From NCBI RefSeq assembly GCF_007655135.1, contig NC_045127.1, positions 39,629,538 to 39,693,537 on the forward strand: DNA of 64,000 bases, read 5' to 3'. Below, piece by piece: positions 34,976-47,400 of this stretch. The notes under the pieces were generated by a model. It had not been told where the DNA came from and did no database searches. It worked only from the letters and a program-made list of their open reading frames with translations. The position numbers and the translations under genes were made by a program. Every line of letters begins with the position of its first letter. Within the stretch, counting starts at the first letter, position 1. Origin of the DNA: Punica granatum (lineage: Eukaryota; Streptophyta; Magnoliopsida; Myrtales; Lythraceae).

Positions 34976-36920
34976 CCAAGCTAAAAGGATACACGGGTTC
35001 ACGCCTACAGCGAGTTGTACCCTCCCTTTCTGTCTTGCTATTGTGTAGGCCGTCCCAAACCGCTTGGATGGCGTGCTTGGTTACCCACTGCGGTTGAGGA
35101 CGAATCTGTGTTGGACGGTTGAGCTCTGTAGGAGAACCGATCGGGGATCGGGTTTGAGAAGATAATGTTGCCACTTCCCTTGGAGATCCCTAGTCCGCAC
35201 GATGTGTGACGGGCCAAAGAGTCAGCCTCTTATATTTCTCTCATTTAACTCTCCTTTTGCTATGGTCACCCACATCGGGGCCGCACCTCTCAACCTAAAG
35301 GGGAAGAGCTCTCTTTTTGCTACGACCACCCCAAAGGGTTTCCGGTCGTGCCTCTTTTTTGCCCTAGTTTTGCCTAGGCCGCCCCAAAATGGGTTTTCGA
35401 CCTAGCGGTCTCGATTCTTTTATCTCTCGAGCTTGCAAAGGCAAAAGGGTTCGAAGGATTCGACCCCCGAGTGCATTGTGTTCTGTTTCCGTCGAGGAGT
35501 TGTGTCTGCTGCTCTCCTTTTTTTCAGGGTTTGTTGATTTTTTCGAATTGGCGGTGCCAGAATTTTAAACCTCGGCGGTACCTTATTTTGTTTGTTGGCA
35601 TGTTTTTTCTGCTTCTTTTTCTCTCTCTCTTCATTGGCAGGTTTTTCCCGCTTCTTTCCGCTCTGTTTTCTTTTCTTGCAGCTGGGGTTTGTTTTGTGCC
35701 CCGTGTATTTGCTTGAGACTCCTCGACTTTGCATTGCCAAGGCCACTTATTGAGCTTCGCCTCGTAGAGACTTGTTGCGTGTTGCTAGCCCCATTTTGTG
35801 AGGGTCGACTTTCTTGGAAGTTTGACTCTTGTGCATTTGAAAGTCGAACTTCGTGTCATTTGCCCTTGCATGCTTTGCTGGTGAATTCCCCTATTGTTTA
35901 GAAAGAAAATACCAAATTGCCCCATGTGGAATAGGAAACCGAGGTTGCCCCGGTGCGAATGTTGAATGGGGATGCCCCAGTCTTCATTTGTTGAAGTGGC
36001 CCGTGGTAGGCGCCTTGTGCGATCGTTGTCCCCAATCATATCTTGCTATTTTCGCAGTACATGCCTATTGGATGGTGCACGCTACTGAAGCCGCTGAATG
36101 TTCGAGGATGACAGTTGCATCGATACTGAGCGATTCGCTCGATTGTCGACGTCTTCAGCTTCGTAGGGGGGGTACCTCATCGTCAGACACCTCCCTCGTT
36201 GAAGTATGAGGAAAGGGTTAGAGACAAGTTCTCGGGGGCGCGCGAACCCGTGCATCACTCTTCACCTGTGATTGACGTGTCCCTGTGAAGAATGACAAAG
36301 AAGATGGTGCATTAGGCGATTATGCGGTGTAATATGCAGTAAGAAATATGGGGTGGACCAATGGGAAAATTCCTTTTTGCCCCGCCCGCGACCCACGAGA
36401 TGTCGCATGTGGATGACATTTATTTCCGGGAATCTGATCATCACTACTATGGAGTGGTTAAACCGTGACTGGGGTTATTTAAACATATTTTCCCTGGTTG
36501 CGAGTAGGCATGCGCAGTCGTCCTAGGGAAGGCTTGAAAAGTCAGGTCCCTTGAGGACAAGCGAGTCGAACAGGTCCGACAGAACTACTAGGGCTTTGCT
36601 AGGACTGTCCTAATGTCATTTTTGAAGGGCTTGTTCTAGTCGGGAGCCCATTTGGGAATGCATTCGAATAAAAGCAAAATAAAGTTTAAGGAAGAGTGTG
36701 TGTGTTGTCCCAATGTTTAGTCGGTGACGACGGCGAGGGCAGGTGTGACCCATTATTTGGTCAGAAGTGCAACGGTGCTAATGCATGTTGTGGCGGGCGG
36801 GTGGATCATGCTCTGTTTATTGCAGTAGTTGCTTGCAACCTTTGCGGAGGAAGAATTAGATTCTCTATTTGGAGTATCGTTCGGATGGATTTGAATCCAA
36901 ATCCATTCCGGAATTAAGAT
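34976..36920 (-). other. E1 interior, non-coding, with hairpin module
   Basis: After the tandem block the sequence matches E5 collinearly (34976-35780 with about 63165-63960), including the hairpin module at 35251-35405. A Lys-rich minus-strand ORF (35420-35746) has no known domain. From about 35800 to 36900 I recognise nothing: no gag or pol remnants, no RNA gene. Confidence 0.6.
35251..35405 (-). other. Hairpin/GCAAAA module of E1
   Basis: On the minus strand, CTAGGTCG...CGGCCTAG (plus-strand arms 35374-35381 and 35398-35405) and ACGACC...GGTCGT (35322-35327 and 35344-35349) are each followed by GCAAAA. A third, weaker hairpin near 35261-35300 is also followed by GCAAAA. The stems differ from those in E2 but keep pairing, and the module lies in the same relative place before the satellite part of the 3' UTR. 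Confidence 0.72.
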
Positions 36921-36929
36921 GAGCTTGAA

Positions 36930-37330
36930 AGTTGTAAATACAAGGTGTCAAAACCTGAAAGCAGTAAATGCGGGGCCGAGGCCTGATGCAGGGCCAAAGC
37001 TCGAAAGCAGTAAATGCAAGGCCGAAGCCCATGCAGGTCCGAAGTCCGATGCGGGGCCGAAGCCCGATGCCGTAAATGCAAGACCGAAGCCCAATGCAAA
37101 GCCGAAGCCCAATGCAATACCGAAGCTCAATGCAGTAAATGAGGGGCTGAAGCCCGATGCGGGCTAAAGCCTGAAAGCAGTAAAATGTGGGGCCAAAGCC
37201 CGATGCAGGGCCGAAGCCCGATGCGGGGCCGAAGCCCAATGCAGTAAATGCGGGGCCAAAGCTCAACAGCAGTAAATGCGGGGTTGAAGTCCGATGCGGG
37301 GCCAAAGGCCAAAAGTAGTAAATGCAGGCC
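36930..37330 (-). repeat. Tandem repeat GGGCCGAAGCCCGATGC type in E1
   Basis: Irregular repetition of GGGCCGAAGCCCGATGC interspersed with AGTAAATGC. The minus strand has no stops, producing a 231-codon ORF (36865-37560) of Phe/Gly/Pro/Ala/Ser runs that is not a real protein. AGTAAATG spacers also separate the units of the E5 array at 61030-61905. Confidence 0.85.
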
Positions 37331-38090
37331 TGATAGGAAAGTGCAAGAAATGCAAAAGCAAAGGTCAATGCTGAGGAATAGCGCAGGGCGCTGCAAAGCG
37401 GTGACTCTGATTTGCTTGCGATCATTGTGGAGGGAGGGTGGGAACTCAATGTTGAAATCCCAAGGAGCTGAATGAGAGACGTTTGTTGTCTCAATTGTGG
37501 TCGTTTAGTATTCAGGCTGCCTTCTTGTTGGGGATTTCCTGTAATGGGAAAAGGAAACAATGAAGGAGCATGAACCGTCTAGAATTTCAATGCAAGGGTG
37601 TAGAGAAATGAACTGGCCTGGTAGGCGTCTTGCGAACACGCCAAGAGACTTGTATTGGTACACTAATGTTGCATGCATGGGCTGGTGTGAACATGCTTAG
37701 ACATTGTGAGGCGCACTCGATCGCTGGTAGATGCGCGGGGTCACGCAAAGAGATGTGCGTCTGAACACGAGGTGAAGCTCTCTGTTAGGAAGAAGTTAGC
37801 GTTGGTTAGTCTCGCCTGGGAAGGTAGGTTAGCCCTCGGTCCATGGCTCACCTTGCCATGGAGGAAGGGTGAAGGCCGCAGGTGGCTTGCCCGCGAAGGT
37901 TGGCACGACTCGCCTGTCGTGCGGGGTGGGTGGTCGGGATGAACGACCTCTGGTCACAACATGTCTCGCCATGGAGAGGTGAAGACCGCGGGTGGTCTAC
38001 CCGCGAGGTTGGCACGACTCGCTTGTCGTGCGGGGTGGTAGCTACTGTGCAAACATAGAAATAAATAGAATGCATGCAATGCATGAGTTT
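37331..38090 (-). other. E1 interior, non-coding, with a ~120-bp duplication
   Basis: No gene is recognised. 37850-38036 holds two similar copies of a segment with CCGCGGGTGGYTYRCCCGCG and GGCACGACTCGCYTGTCGTG, both self-complementary enough to fold. The remainder is unique-looking. Confidence 0.6.
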
Positions 38091-38717
38091 TCAAATGCTA
38101 ATGCCGTTGCATCGACCTGATTCAAATTCCCAGATTTACAAAGATAGTTCATTTGAAAAATGAAACTTAAACATTAAACCAATGCAATATCTTAGTTTAT
38201 TTGAAAACGTGCATGCAGGTACAGAAAGAATAAATTATAACTGTATCTGTTAAAGTGTACATCGCACTTTGTGAAAAACAGCAAAATGCCCGGCTAAGAA
38301 AATGATTAAGGGCCGACTCAAAAACTCAACTTTGGGTCGGTTGACTGCATGAAGATAATTTTGGTCCAGCATGATGGTCCATGTTTATGCATTGTTTTGG
38401 TGCTACTGGGAAAGCAACTAACTAGGGATGGGGGACCCCGATTCAAGGGTGTCAATTCCTTAATATCAGGCGGGATTCTTTTCGAGGCCTAAACGACAGT
38501 CGAATTGTGCGCCGTACCCCTACTTTGAACCCCTGTCTAATCTGGGTTGCCTAACTCCGGTCGTGGGACGCGACTCATAGGTACCTAGTGCTAGCTTGAT
38601 ATGCAATGCGAGTGTTTTAAATAAAAGTGCGTAAATTAGATAAGCGAGAAATTGCGGAAAACAATAAATAAACAAGCAAACAAAGCAAGCGGGAATGAGC
38701 CCAAACCCTCTAAGGGA
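38091..38717 (-). other. E1 untranslated leader
   Basis: The part from about 38220 to 38540 is an inverted match to the E2 leader (about 12360-12780), sharing for example CATCCCTAGTTAGT and GTCATGCTGGACCAAAA (minus-strand sense). A leader kept in an element without genes points to cis-acting function for trans-mobilisation. Confidence 0.72.
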
Positions 38718-38735
38718 TCCCCAGTGGAGTCGCCA
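38718..38735 (-). other. E1 primer binding site, tRNA-Arg type
   Basis: The minus strand reads TGGCGACTCCACTGGGGA, identical over 18 nt to the E2 site, with the same 3-bp spacing from the LTR end. Confidence 0.87.
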
Positions 38736-38738
38736 AGC

Positions 38739-41700
38739 TGTATGGACCCGAATGTGAACTCTCATCAGGGCCCGCATGCGCGCTTTTGGATGGCGCGGCT
38801 TGGGATTGTCCACCTTTCAGGGGATGCGTGACGAACACGTGTGAGAATGAGTCGCCACTACCTGTTTACGACTCAAAGGTCGAGGGTCGGTGAGTTGCCC
38901 AGGTCTAGGGATATGGAACACCTAGTTTTGCTAAGGCAATAGTTTGTGCAGAACCGGAAAGTCCAAGTTCGGGGGTTCACATTACGTGCGGGCCTATATT
39001 CCGCACGTCCTTTCGATACTCTGGTTTTCTAAGCTTGCAAGTTTTACTTCATTTACCTCGTGAATTAGGCTGCGCTCGGCTTGCACGTTGTAACACCGAA
39101 AATTCGGTGAATCAAACGATGTCGGTTGAAAAGCTGAGAGAGAAGTAGACTTGTATGTCGGGGAATCAGTTCAAAAGCTTGCGTTACAGTTCATCAAACC
39201 ATGATGGCTGAATTCCTGCATGAACTAGAATCGCGATATCCTAGGTTTACTCTTGTCTAGGCAAGCACTGAACCGAATCGATTGATTCAACTCTCAGACC
39301 GTTCGCTCACCGACTGACATTCTTATAAAATGAATGTACAAAATAAATTCTTACAATGCTCTCAAAAAAACAATAAATACAAATTACAAATGATTGAATC
39401 CCAGTCGATTCGCGTTCGGTTATTATTCCGCTCCGACTCGCCGTGAGTTCTGGGAAAAATCGAAAACTAAAATTCAAATATGCTCTCAGAGAATAGGGCG
39501 TTGGACCCCGTGATCAGTGATAAGGGCGTTGGACCCCAATTGCAATGCGTCCTATGAGTCGGGATCGACTCACATTGATAAACAATAGCAGTAAAGTAAC
39601 AAACAACATACAGATTGCAGACAATGTGTTTGTTATTGCCAAGTGTACATGGATTAACAAATTATTAACCCAGGGGTATTTTGCAAGCAAATGCCATATG
39701 CTAAACAAGTAAACGCGTGTAAAACATTTTGCATTCGGCTTTGTTTCAAGGACTTGATAGATATGATGCCTGTGGTCAAGTCCTTTATGTGTGGATTGCT
39801 TTTAGATTTTGTTCTGTATTGTGACACTGAAATTCCACTGAATTCACGAAACTCGTGTTTTGACTCTAGATTTGGAATCTAGAATTCCACCTAACCCTTG
39901 TCTAATGTTTGGTTAGGTCGAGTGAAAGGTTAATCAACATTTTGCATGTTTTGTGACAAAAATGACCGTTCTAGTCACCCAAGTCTACGATAGGATGACA
40001 GAAACTTATCAGTGGATAAGAAAAGGCTTTGCAAATGAACATTCACCTGAACATGTAGCCCATTCTTATCCTGATACCGTAGTGTTTCTGTCAAGCTAAC
40101 CCTAGAGGTGTCGCTAAATTGTGAAAAAACGATTTTGCCCTTTATTTGAAAATTGTTTTCAAAAAAGGGAAACATAGCAGTGCAAGCCACCTCGGCCTGT
40201 AGCCGGTGTCGACCAATTCCCTAGATCGTCTAGGGTTATGCAAGAACCCCGAAAAAGCTAAAGAACCAGTCGATCTAACTGGAAGTGATCTAGAAAAATC
40301 TTTTGTATTCTGACCTGAGTTACCTGAAATCAAGTAAAAACTCAAGTTGAGACACACGAGTCCTTTCTAAACGTCCATGCTACATCGGACTGCGCATTTC
40401 GGGTTTTGAAATGGACAAGTTTTGAAAAGGGCATTAACGTCATTTGACAACTCATCAATGCGAGTTATCAGTTAATTGCCAATTCATACAAACTTATCAG
40501 TGCCAAGTGTTTTTAATCGTGTGAGGGTCCCGATTAACCCGTTGGTGGATTTATAGCTTTAAATTAAATGTCGACTGTAGTAAATGTACGGGTTACAAAC
40601 AATCAGACAGATCATAGATTGATCCACTAAATGAAGTCCGAGTACCCGAAAAGCTTAATTTAATGAAAACAATTCATGATGCGGCGACCAAGACGAGTCC
40701 AGGAAGGTCGAGGATAATTTGGTCAAAATGACCGAAATACCCTCGGAATCCAAATGGCCCCGAAAGAGTCACCGATACATGAACCCATGCATTTTGCTTT
40801 AAAAACAATGTTTTAAAGTTGTTAGCATGCGGGATTTACGATGATATTGAAATTACAATTTACACAAAATCCGAGAAATGGATTTCATCGAGGTAAAGAG
40901 ATCGTTCTTGACCCGAATAAGGTCGAGGAACCGTCGGCTCTTTCCTCTTGGGAATAGCCGTGGGTTTCCTTGACCCGTTTCGGGTTTCAATCCGTCTCTT
41001 TAACCCGATTTCGACTATTTCTCGCAGGCTTGAATGTTATATACGGTAAATAACACGTATTTAACAAAGGATGGTATCGCCATGGATAAGCGCATTCAAA
41101 CATACAAAACATGCACAAACACGTTATTTATGGAATCAATCAAACAATACCGGCTCCATGGATACGGGAAAACATAAGAGTTCGGGAAACAATTTAAATC
41201 GGGGCAAGGAAACTGGTCTTCACCCGAAAAGGTCAAGGATACACCTCGGTTACCTCTCCAAGAGGTTAATCCAAGAGGTATCTCGGCTTTTCCGGGTCTA
41301 TATGGTTTCCTCGACTCCGATTTAAACATTTCCCGATATGCTAGCACGTTAAACGATAATAAACATGCATGATATAACATTGAAATTGCATAAAAATTAA
41401 GTCTTGGAATTAAAACATGCTTGAATATGCCTTATAACTCCATAAACACAACAAAAATGTAAGGTGGCGTTTGAAATTTAGATTTGATTTTAACTTCACT
41501 TTGATTGTGATTTTATGGAGTATTTGGTCAAACTTGCGGGCCCACATTCATTTGAGAATATTGTAATTATGGAGTTGTATTAAAATGGAATGGTATAAAT
41601 ATTTATGGGTGGAGCCCATTATTTTGACTTTAATGAGTGTAATTCGGTTTGTTATGGGTAGAGTTAAAATCAAAATCACGATTCTAAAATCAAACCCAAA

Positions 41701-44352
41701 TTTCAAACGGGGCTTAAAAGTCCTAACTCCTCTAAGTCAGGAATGGTTACACCTAGTCCCGGGATGCGGGATGGGACTGTAAAAAGTCAGGTTGGACCGT
41801 TGGTGGTTTGGTTTTGGGCTATATTTCGTTGAACAGACTTGAATAGCACAGACAGACCCGGCTAGAAGCTGTCTTGACAGGATTGGGCACTCAGGAAGGA
41901 GCAGGCCGGCTCGATTTGTTTTGACTGATTGTTTGGTCGGTTCACCCTAGTTCTGGATAGCCAAGGGACCTTCCTTGGTGGTGGTGGCGGTTGTTTGGTT
42001 CCAGACCTGTCAGGTTGACCCGTATAGCCCTGCAAAGATCACAAAAAACAGAGTACATCCTGGAAAAAGACCCGACTGGGCAATTTTCGGGTTGAACGTT
42101 ACCACGGTGGCTCCCAATGGAATTTTTAGGCAAGGTCAATCGCTCCTGACTCCTAACTGACCTCTGGAGGTGACTGTGGTGGTCGTTTTGCGAAAAGAGT
42201 CTCGAATCGACCCGATTTGCAAGAAAACGCCAGGATGGTCAGAAAATTCGACCCAACTGGGTAGTCGGGCCGTTTCTTCATGCTGGGTTAAAACTGACGA
42301 GTTTTTCTTGGATTTCTTGACTCCTTGTCACCCTAGGGTTGTGTGGGGAGGTGTTTGATGAGTTTTGGCAGCTCAAACCGGTCTGGAATTGCTTGAAATC
42401 CGAGTTGCCATTTTTTACCGGAGAAGAACCAAAAACTGTTCGGTTTTGTGATAGGTTATTCCGATGGGTTGGAGGCTTCAAACTTTAAATCTAAACTCGG
42501 AAATGGATAGAGGGGGTCAAAAACATGTGGGATATGAAGTTTAGTGAAGTTTGGATTTAAGCCGGGATGGTAAATACCATAATTCCGACTTAAGTCTATG
42601 AGGGTTTTGCTTGGTTTCTATGTGCTGAAGCTTGCTGCTTTGTGCTGCGGTTTGCTATGGAGCTTGAGAGCTTTTGAAGAGTGAGAAATGCCAGAGATAT
42701 GGCATGTGGTAAGTTGTGATTAGCTTAATGATAATAATGCAATATATAAGCAAAGTTTAATGACAATTAAGTGAAGAAAAGCTTGATTGATTGCATGGAT
42801 TAGTGATGTGTGGTTTTGAAGAAGAGATTAGGGAAGGATTTTGATTGAACAAAGATAGGATGCATTGATGAAGAGGTGACAAGAGCATTGATGAAGATGG
42901 AGTGTTGGAATGGTAAAGTAAGCTTGATATTTTTGAATAAGAGAAGGCAAGTTGGCATGGGGAAGAAGCCAAAGGAGATGGGCGGCATTGGAGGGAGTCA
43001 CGGCTAGTCATGGATGACCGTGGGTCCCACGGGCCTTGAGGAAAGTTCGGGTCTCGATTGATCGCGCGTTCGAGGCTCTTTGCAAAAACGAACGTCGAAT
43101 TGTCCATGTGAGCGCGAAAACGGTTCAAACGAGCCTAAAATTGTCCATTTTGCCTAAGGGAATGCCCGTGTGATTTTTGGGCTCGAAAGCCGGTTTTGCT
43201 CATTTCATGCAATTGGAGCAAAGTTAGCCATTTCTAAATGGATATCTCGTGTCTTCATTCCGAATTGGCCGTTTTGACGTGCATTGTTAATTAGACCGAA
43301 TAGTTGACCCTTAAGTCGGTATCGCAAATGTGAAGCCGGAGACGTTCTAGGAGTCCAAAGCCAGATTTCTCATAATGCTTTCTGAGTTGCTTGGATGATC
43401 CGGAGATCGCTGCGATATCTATTCGTTAAGAACAGACTCCGAAGGATTGAAAAAGTGCATCTGAAACCCTAAAAGCATTGTTTTGAGGGCCTAGGTGGAT
43501 TGTGAGATTCCGTCTGAGGATTTCATATTGAGCGTTTGGATTAGTGGCACTTAGTTGGCCAACCATCCGGCGTCAAGTTTCCGCAAAAATGACCTCCGGT
43601 TATGAATTTTAGTTAAAAACAGTCTTTTTTTTCATTTGGAGGTCATTCGAGAAACTGAAAGGGATATTGCAATCTGATTTGCCAAATTGCATATGTCCAC
43701 TGTAGTTTTTGGGGCAATGCATGGATAACTTGGTTTGTCGATGTTTTGTTAGACCAGTCTCTGGAAATGATTTTCCGTTGAGAGGTACGCTTGTTCTGCC
43801 TCTCGGGAGTCATTCGAGGAGTTTGTGTGACTTCCGAGGAGCAATCTGAAGCGATACTCATGTTCTGTATAATTGTTGGACGTGACTGCATTTGACATCG
43901 GGCATTAGCTTTTCTCCGATGAACCTGCGTTTTAGGACTTTCACTGAAAAGTTGTCTGTATTTAGAAAATTGCTCTGTATAGAGCAGATGATCTGCGAAA
44001 TGTGTTCTGAGACACTTTTCCTCCGTTTGGCACCGCGAGAGATTTTTGGAATCCAATATTGGATATTTTCTGATGATTGAGCGAACCAACAGAAAATAGC
44101 ACTGTCAGCGATGTATTATGAAAACACCGGTTTGGACGCTGTCTAGGCTCTCTATTTGCTTTGCATGTCACTGGATAATTCCGTATGTTCTTTTGTCATG
44201 TGCTTGAATCATCTGCTTGTCTCTGTTGACTTGAGAATGAATAGTAGCTCTCTGCTCTGTTGAACCCTTTTCTGCATCGATGCTCAAGCGAGGGCCTAAA
44301 TCATTACTGATGTGCATTGCTTGATTTGGTAAGCCAAAATGGGGTGCTGACA
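38739..44352 (-). repeat. E1 5' LTR (5,614 bp, including a MITE)
   Basis: It starts TGTATGGACCCG and ends GGTGCTGACA (inverted LTR ends). It is followed by the CTAGG duplication and preceded by the primer binding site. It is collinear with the split 3' LTR apart from a 252-bp MITE at 41463-41714. It lacks the CG-rich minisatellite of the E2-type LTRs, so E1 and E2 belong to different subfamilies. Confidence 0.9.
41463..41714. mobile_element. MITE, Tourist/PIF-Harbinger-like (252 bp)
   Basis: Flanked by TAA duplications (41460-41462 and 41715-41717). The imperfect terminal inverted repeats share CGTTTGAAATTTRGRTTTGATTTT-like sequence, starting GGTGGCGTTTGAAAT and ending ATTTCAAACGGGGCT. The sister E1 LTR has the exact empty site (ATGTAAAAGCC near 5416). 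The 3-bp TAA target and small non-coding size indicate a PIF/Harbinger-derived MITE. The transposase source is not in this window. Confidence 0.88.
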
Positions 44353-44434
44353 CTAGGTAAGTTGGCGCTTATCCTATCTAAGCTTAAGTTAGCATTGCTG
44401 ATCATGCCTTCAGACACTGAAGAGCAGAGCCAAG

Positions 44435-47400
44435 TGTCAGCACCCCATTTTGGCTTACCATTCCAAACAACGATATTAGCCATGATCCAAGCCGCGACTT
44501 GAGCAGAATACAGAAAACGGCTCAGCAGAGCAAGAAATCACTATTCATCCTCAAGTCGGCAAAATTGAGCAAATGACCCATGGATGTGACAGAAGGACTC
44601 CCGGGGTCACCAAACGGCAACAGAGCGACCAGAGAGTTCAACAATGTCCAAAACCGGCATTTTCAGTATATTACACGGACGATACTATTTTCCGATAGTT
44701 CGCTCGGTCGTCGGAAGATAGTAAATATTGGACTCCAAAAATCCACATCAGTGCCAAAAAGATAGAAAATGTCTTCAAAGGCATTTTGCAAATCATCTGC
44801 TCTATACAGAACAATTTTCTGTATACAGACAACTTTTCAGTGGAAGTCCACAAATGCCGGTTTCCTGGAGAAAAGTTAATGCCAAATGTCAGACGCGGCC
44901 ATGCCCCATCAACACACAGAGCATGAACAATGCTTCAGATTGTCTCTTGGAAGTCACACAGACGCTTCAAATGACTTCCGAACGGCAAAACAAGCATATT
45001 CCTCTTCAGAAGAGCATAGTCGGAGAATGGTCTGGTGGAATTACGGCAAACGAAGTTCATACCGCATTGCCCAGAAAACTCTAGCAGACATTCACAATTA
45101 GGCAAAACAGACAGCAAAACTCTTCACGGTTTCCCGAGTAACCTCCGAGGAGCGGAAATGACCATTTTCAGCGGAAATCCATATCCGGAGGTCCTCTTTG
45201 GGGAAACTTGACGCCGAATGCTTACGTTACACAATGCTAGCCTTCTCAAGGCTCAATATGGAATCGTCGGAATAAATCACACAACTCATCTAGACCTCCC
45301 GAACAGTGCTTTAGAGGCCTTAGATACACTTTTCAAGTCCTTGGAGGTCTGATCTTGACAAACAGAGATTACAGTAATCTCCGGAGTGCCCAAGCAACTC
45401 AGAAGTCATCCTGAGAAATCTACTTTCGGCCTCCTAGGACGTCTCCGGCCCCACGTTAGCATTACCGGCTTAAGGGACAATTGTTCACGTTGTCTGACAA
45501 TTTATGTCAAAATGACTAACGTGAGATGTAGATACGAGATATGTTGTCAGAAGCGGACAACTTCGCCCTGGTCACTTGCAATGAGCAAAACCGGCTTCCG
45601 AGCCTCACACATATCCGGGACACTTCTCAATGAAAAATGTCAATCTCGGGCTCATTAACTCCGTTTTCACCCGTATATCGACAATTCGACGTTCAATTCG
45701 AACCACGAACTTCGAATACGCAACCAATCGAGACCCGAGTCTCTTCTCGGCTTTACCTCACGAGCTGTGGGACCCACGGGCTGCCCAAGGGCAACCGCCC
45801 TTTGCCCAAAACTTTCGGCCTTTTCCTCTTCCTCTCTTGCCCTCACCTAGCGCAAAATATCTTTGGTCTTTCTAGTCAACACTCAAGCCATTAACTCCAC
45901 CTCCATTAATGCTTCTTGGCTCTTCCTCATCAAGATACATGGAGGACATTCATCCTCATCTCCATTAGGGCAACCGACTTTTGCTAATGAGGCCCTTAAT
46001 GGTGCTTTGTTTTGCTTAATTGCTCATTAGCTTCACATATATATTGCATACTTGTCATTAATTTAAGAAGAGAGGAAGCACACATGATCTTGCTAGTTTC
46101 TCTCTCTAGAAAATGCTCTCAACTTCTTAGGAACCAGCAGCAAGCAAATAACTTCATGAAAACCGAAAACCAAGCCAAATATCTTTGGAGTTTAGGTCGG
46201 GATCCATAGCGGGCACTATTCCGACTTATATCCAAAATTCTTCAAATTTCATGGACCACATGTTTCGGACCCAAGGATTCCATTTCTGAACCCAGTTTTT
46301 TAGTTTGAAGTCATTTGCTCATCGTTTTGGGTCGTTTTAGTCGTTTCGGGTGAAGTTGGAGCTCTCGGGTGAACAGTGACGCGTCACCAGCGTCACCAGC
46401 GCCTGTCACCGAGCACCCCAGCGTCCGTCATCGAGCACGCCCGTGCCCGTCACCAGCGCTCGTCACCGGCGTTACCAGCGCCTGTCACCAGCGTTACCAG
46501 CGCCTGTCACCAGCGTCACCAGCGTCTGTCACCGAGCACCCCAGCGTCCGTCATCCAGCACGTCCGTGCCCGTCACCCGTGCCCGTCACCAGCGCCACCA
46601 GCGCTCGTCATCGAGCACGCCCGTGCCCGTCACCAGCGCCACCAGCGCTCGTCATCCAGCACGCCCGTGCCCGTCACCAGCGCCCGTCATCCAGCACGTC
46701 CGTGCCCGTCGCCCGTGCCCGTCACCAGCGCCACCAGCGCTCGTCATCCAGCACACCCGTGCCCGTCACCAGCGCCACCAGCGCCCGTCATCCAGCACGC
46801 TCGTGCCTGTCACCGTGCCCACCAGCGCCCGTCATCGTGCCCGACGCCCGTCACCGTGCTTGGCCGTACCCGTGCGCGTCCACCCTTGCACCCGAATATT
46901 CTTTCAAGGGTTCTACCGAGTCACCCGACTCTCAAACACTTCCCCGACTCTTTCCTCGTATCCCGAGGCTAGGTAAAACATTCTCGACTTAGAGGAGTTA
47001 GGGCTTTTCATATTTTTGCATGGCTATGGAGTATTATGGTATTTCATTCATGTTTCACTTGCAAGATTCAATTTTCATGCAATTTTATGTTATATTATGC
47101 ATGGGCACTACCTTATGACTTGCTAGCATGTCGGAAAAGGGCTTGGATCGTCGTAAAGAAGACTATCCTGACCCGACTATGGCAAACTAACTCTCGGCCA
47201 AGTCTCTAAATGAGAGGGTTGAGACTTAAATTGCTCTTTCCGGGTTAAGATCGGTCTCCTTAGCCAATCCAAGTTAGTTTCCGAGCTTGTTTTATCGTTA
47301 TTGCACGCATGAAGCCGGTGTTATTTTATCCTTTCCTTAACTAACACGTTTGTGAATGTTTGTATGTTTAAATGAGCTAAACAAATCGTGATAACCCCGG

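Larger units (their letters stand above)
2698..44352 (-). mobile_element. E1: non-autonomous Ogre-related LTR retrotransposon, split by E2
   Basis: E1 is flanked by the 5-bp duplication CTAGG (2693-2697 and 44353-44357). Read on the minus strand it has a 5' LTR (44352-38739), a tRNA-Arg primer binding site, a 7.65-kb interior, a polypurine tract and a 3' LTR. The 3' LTR is interrupted by E2 (6621-29636 plus one TSD copy). The first 250 bp of the two LTRs differ at about 39 positions by eye, so E1 is old. The interior has no gag, protease, RT or integrase; its longest minus-strand ORF (36865-37560) is repeat-encoded and not protein-like. The leader near the binding site and the hairpin module near the 3' end match E2, which suggests E1 was mobilised by Ogre proteins in trans. 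Confidence 0.88.

Noticed and set aside
35420..35746. Lys-rich 108-codon minus-strand ORF in E1
   Set aside because: Composition-driven. The collinear E5 segment does not show a matching conserved protein frame by eye.
36865..37560. 231-codon minus-strand ORF in E1
   Set aside because: Gly/Pro/Phe/Ser low-complexity translation of a tandem repeat. No gag/pol similarity.
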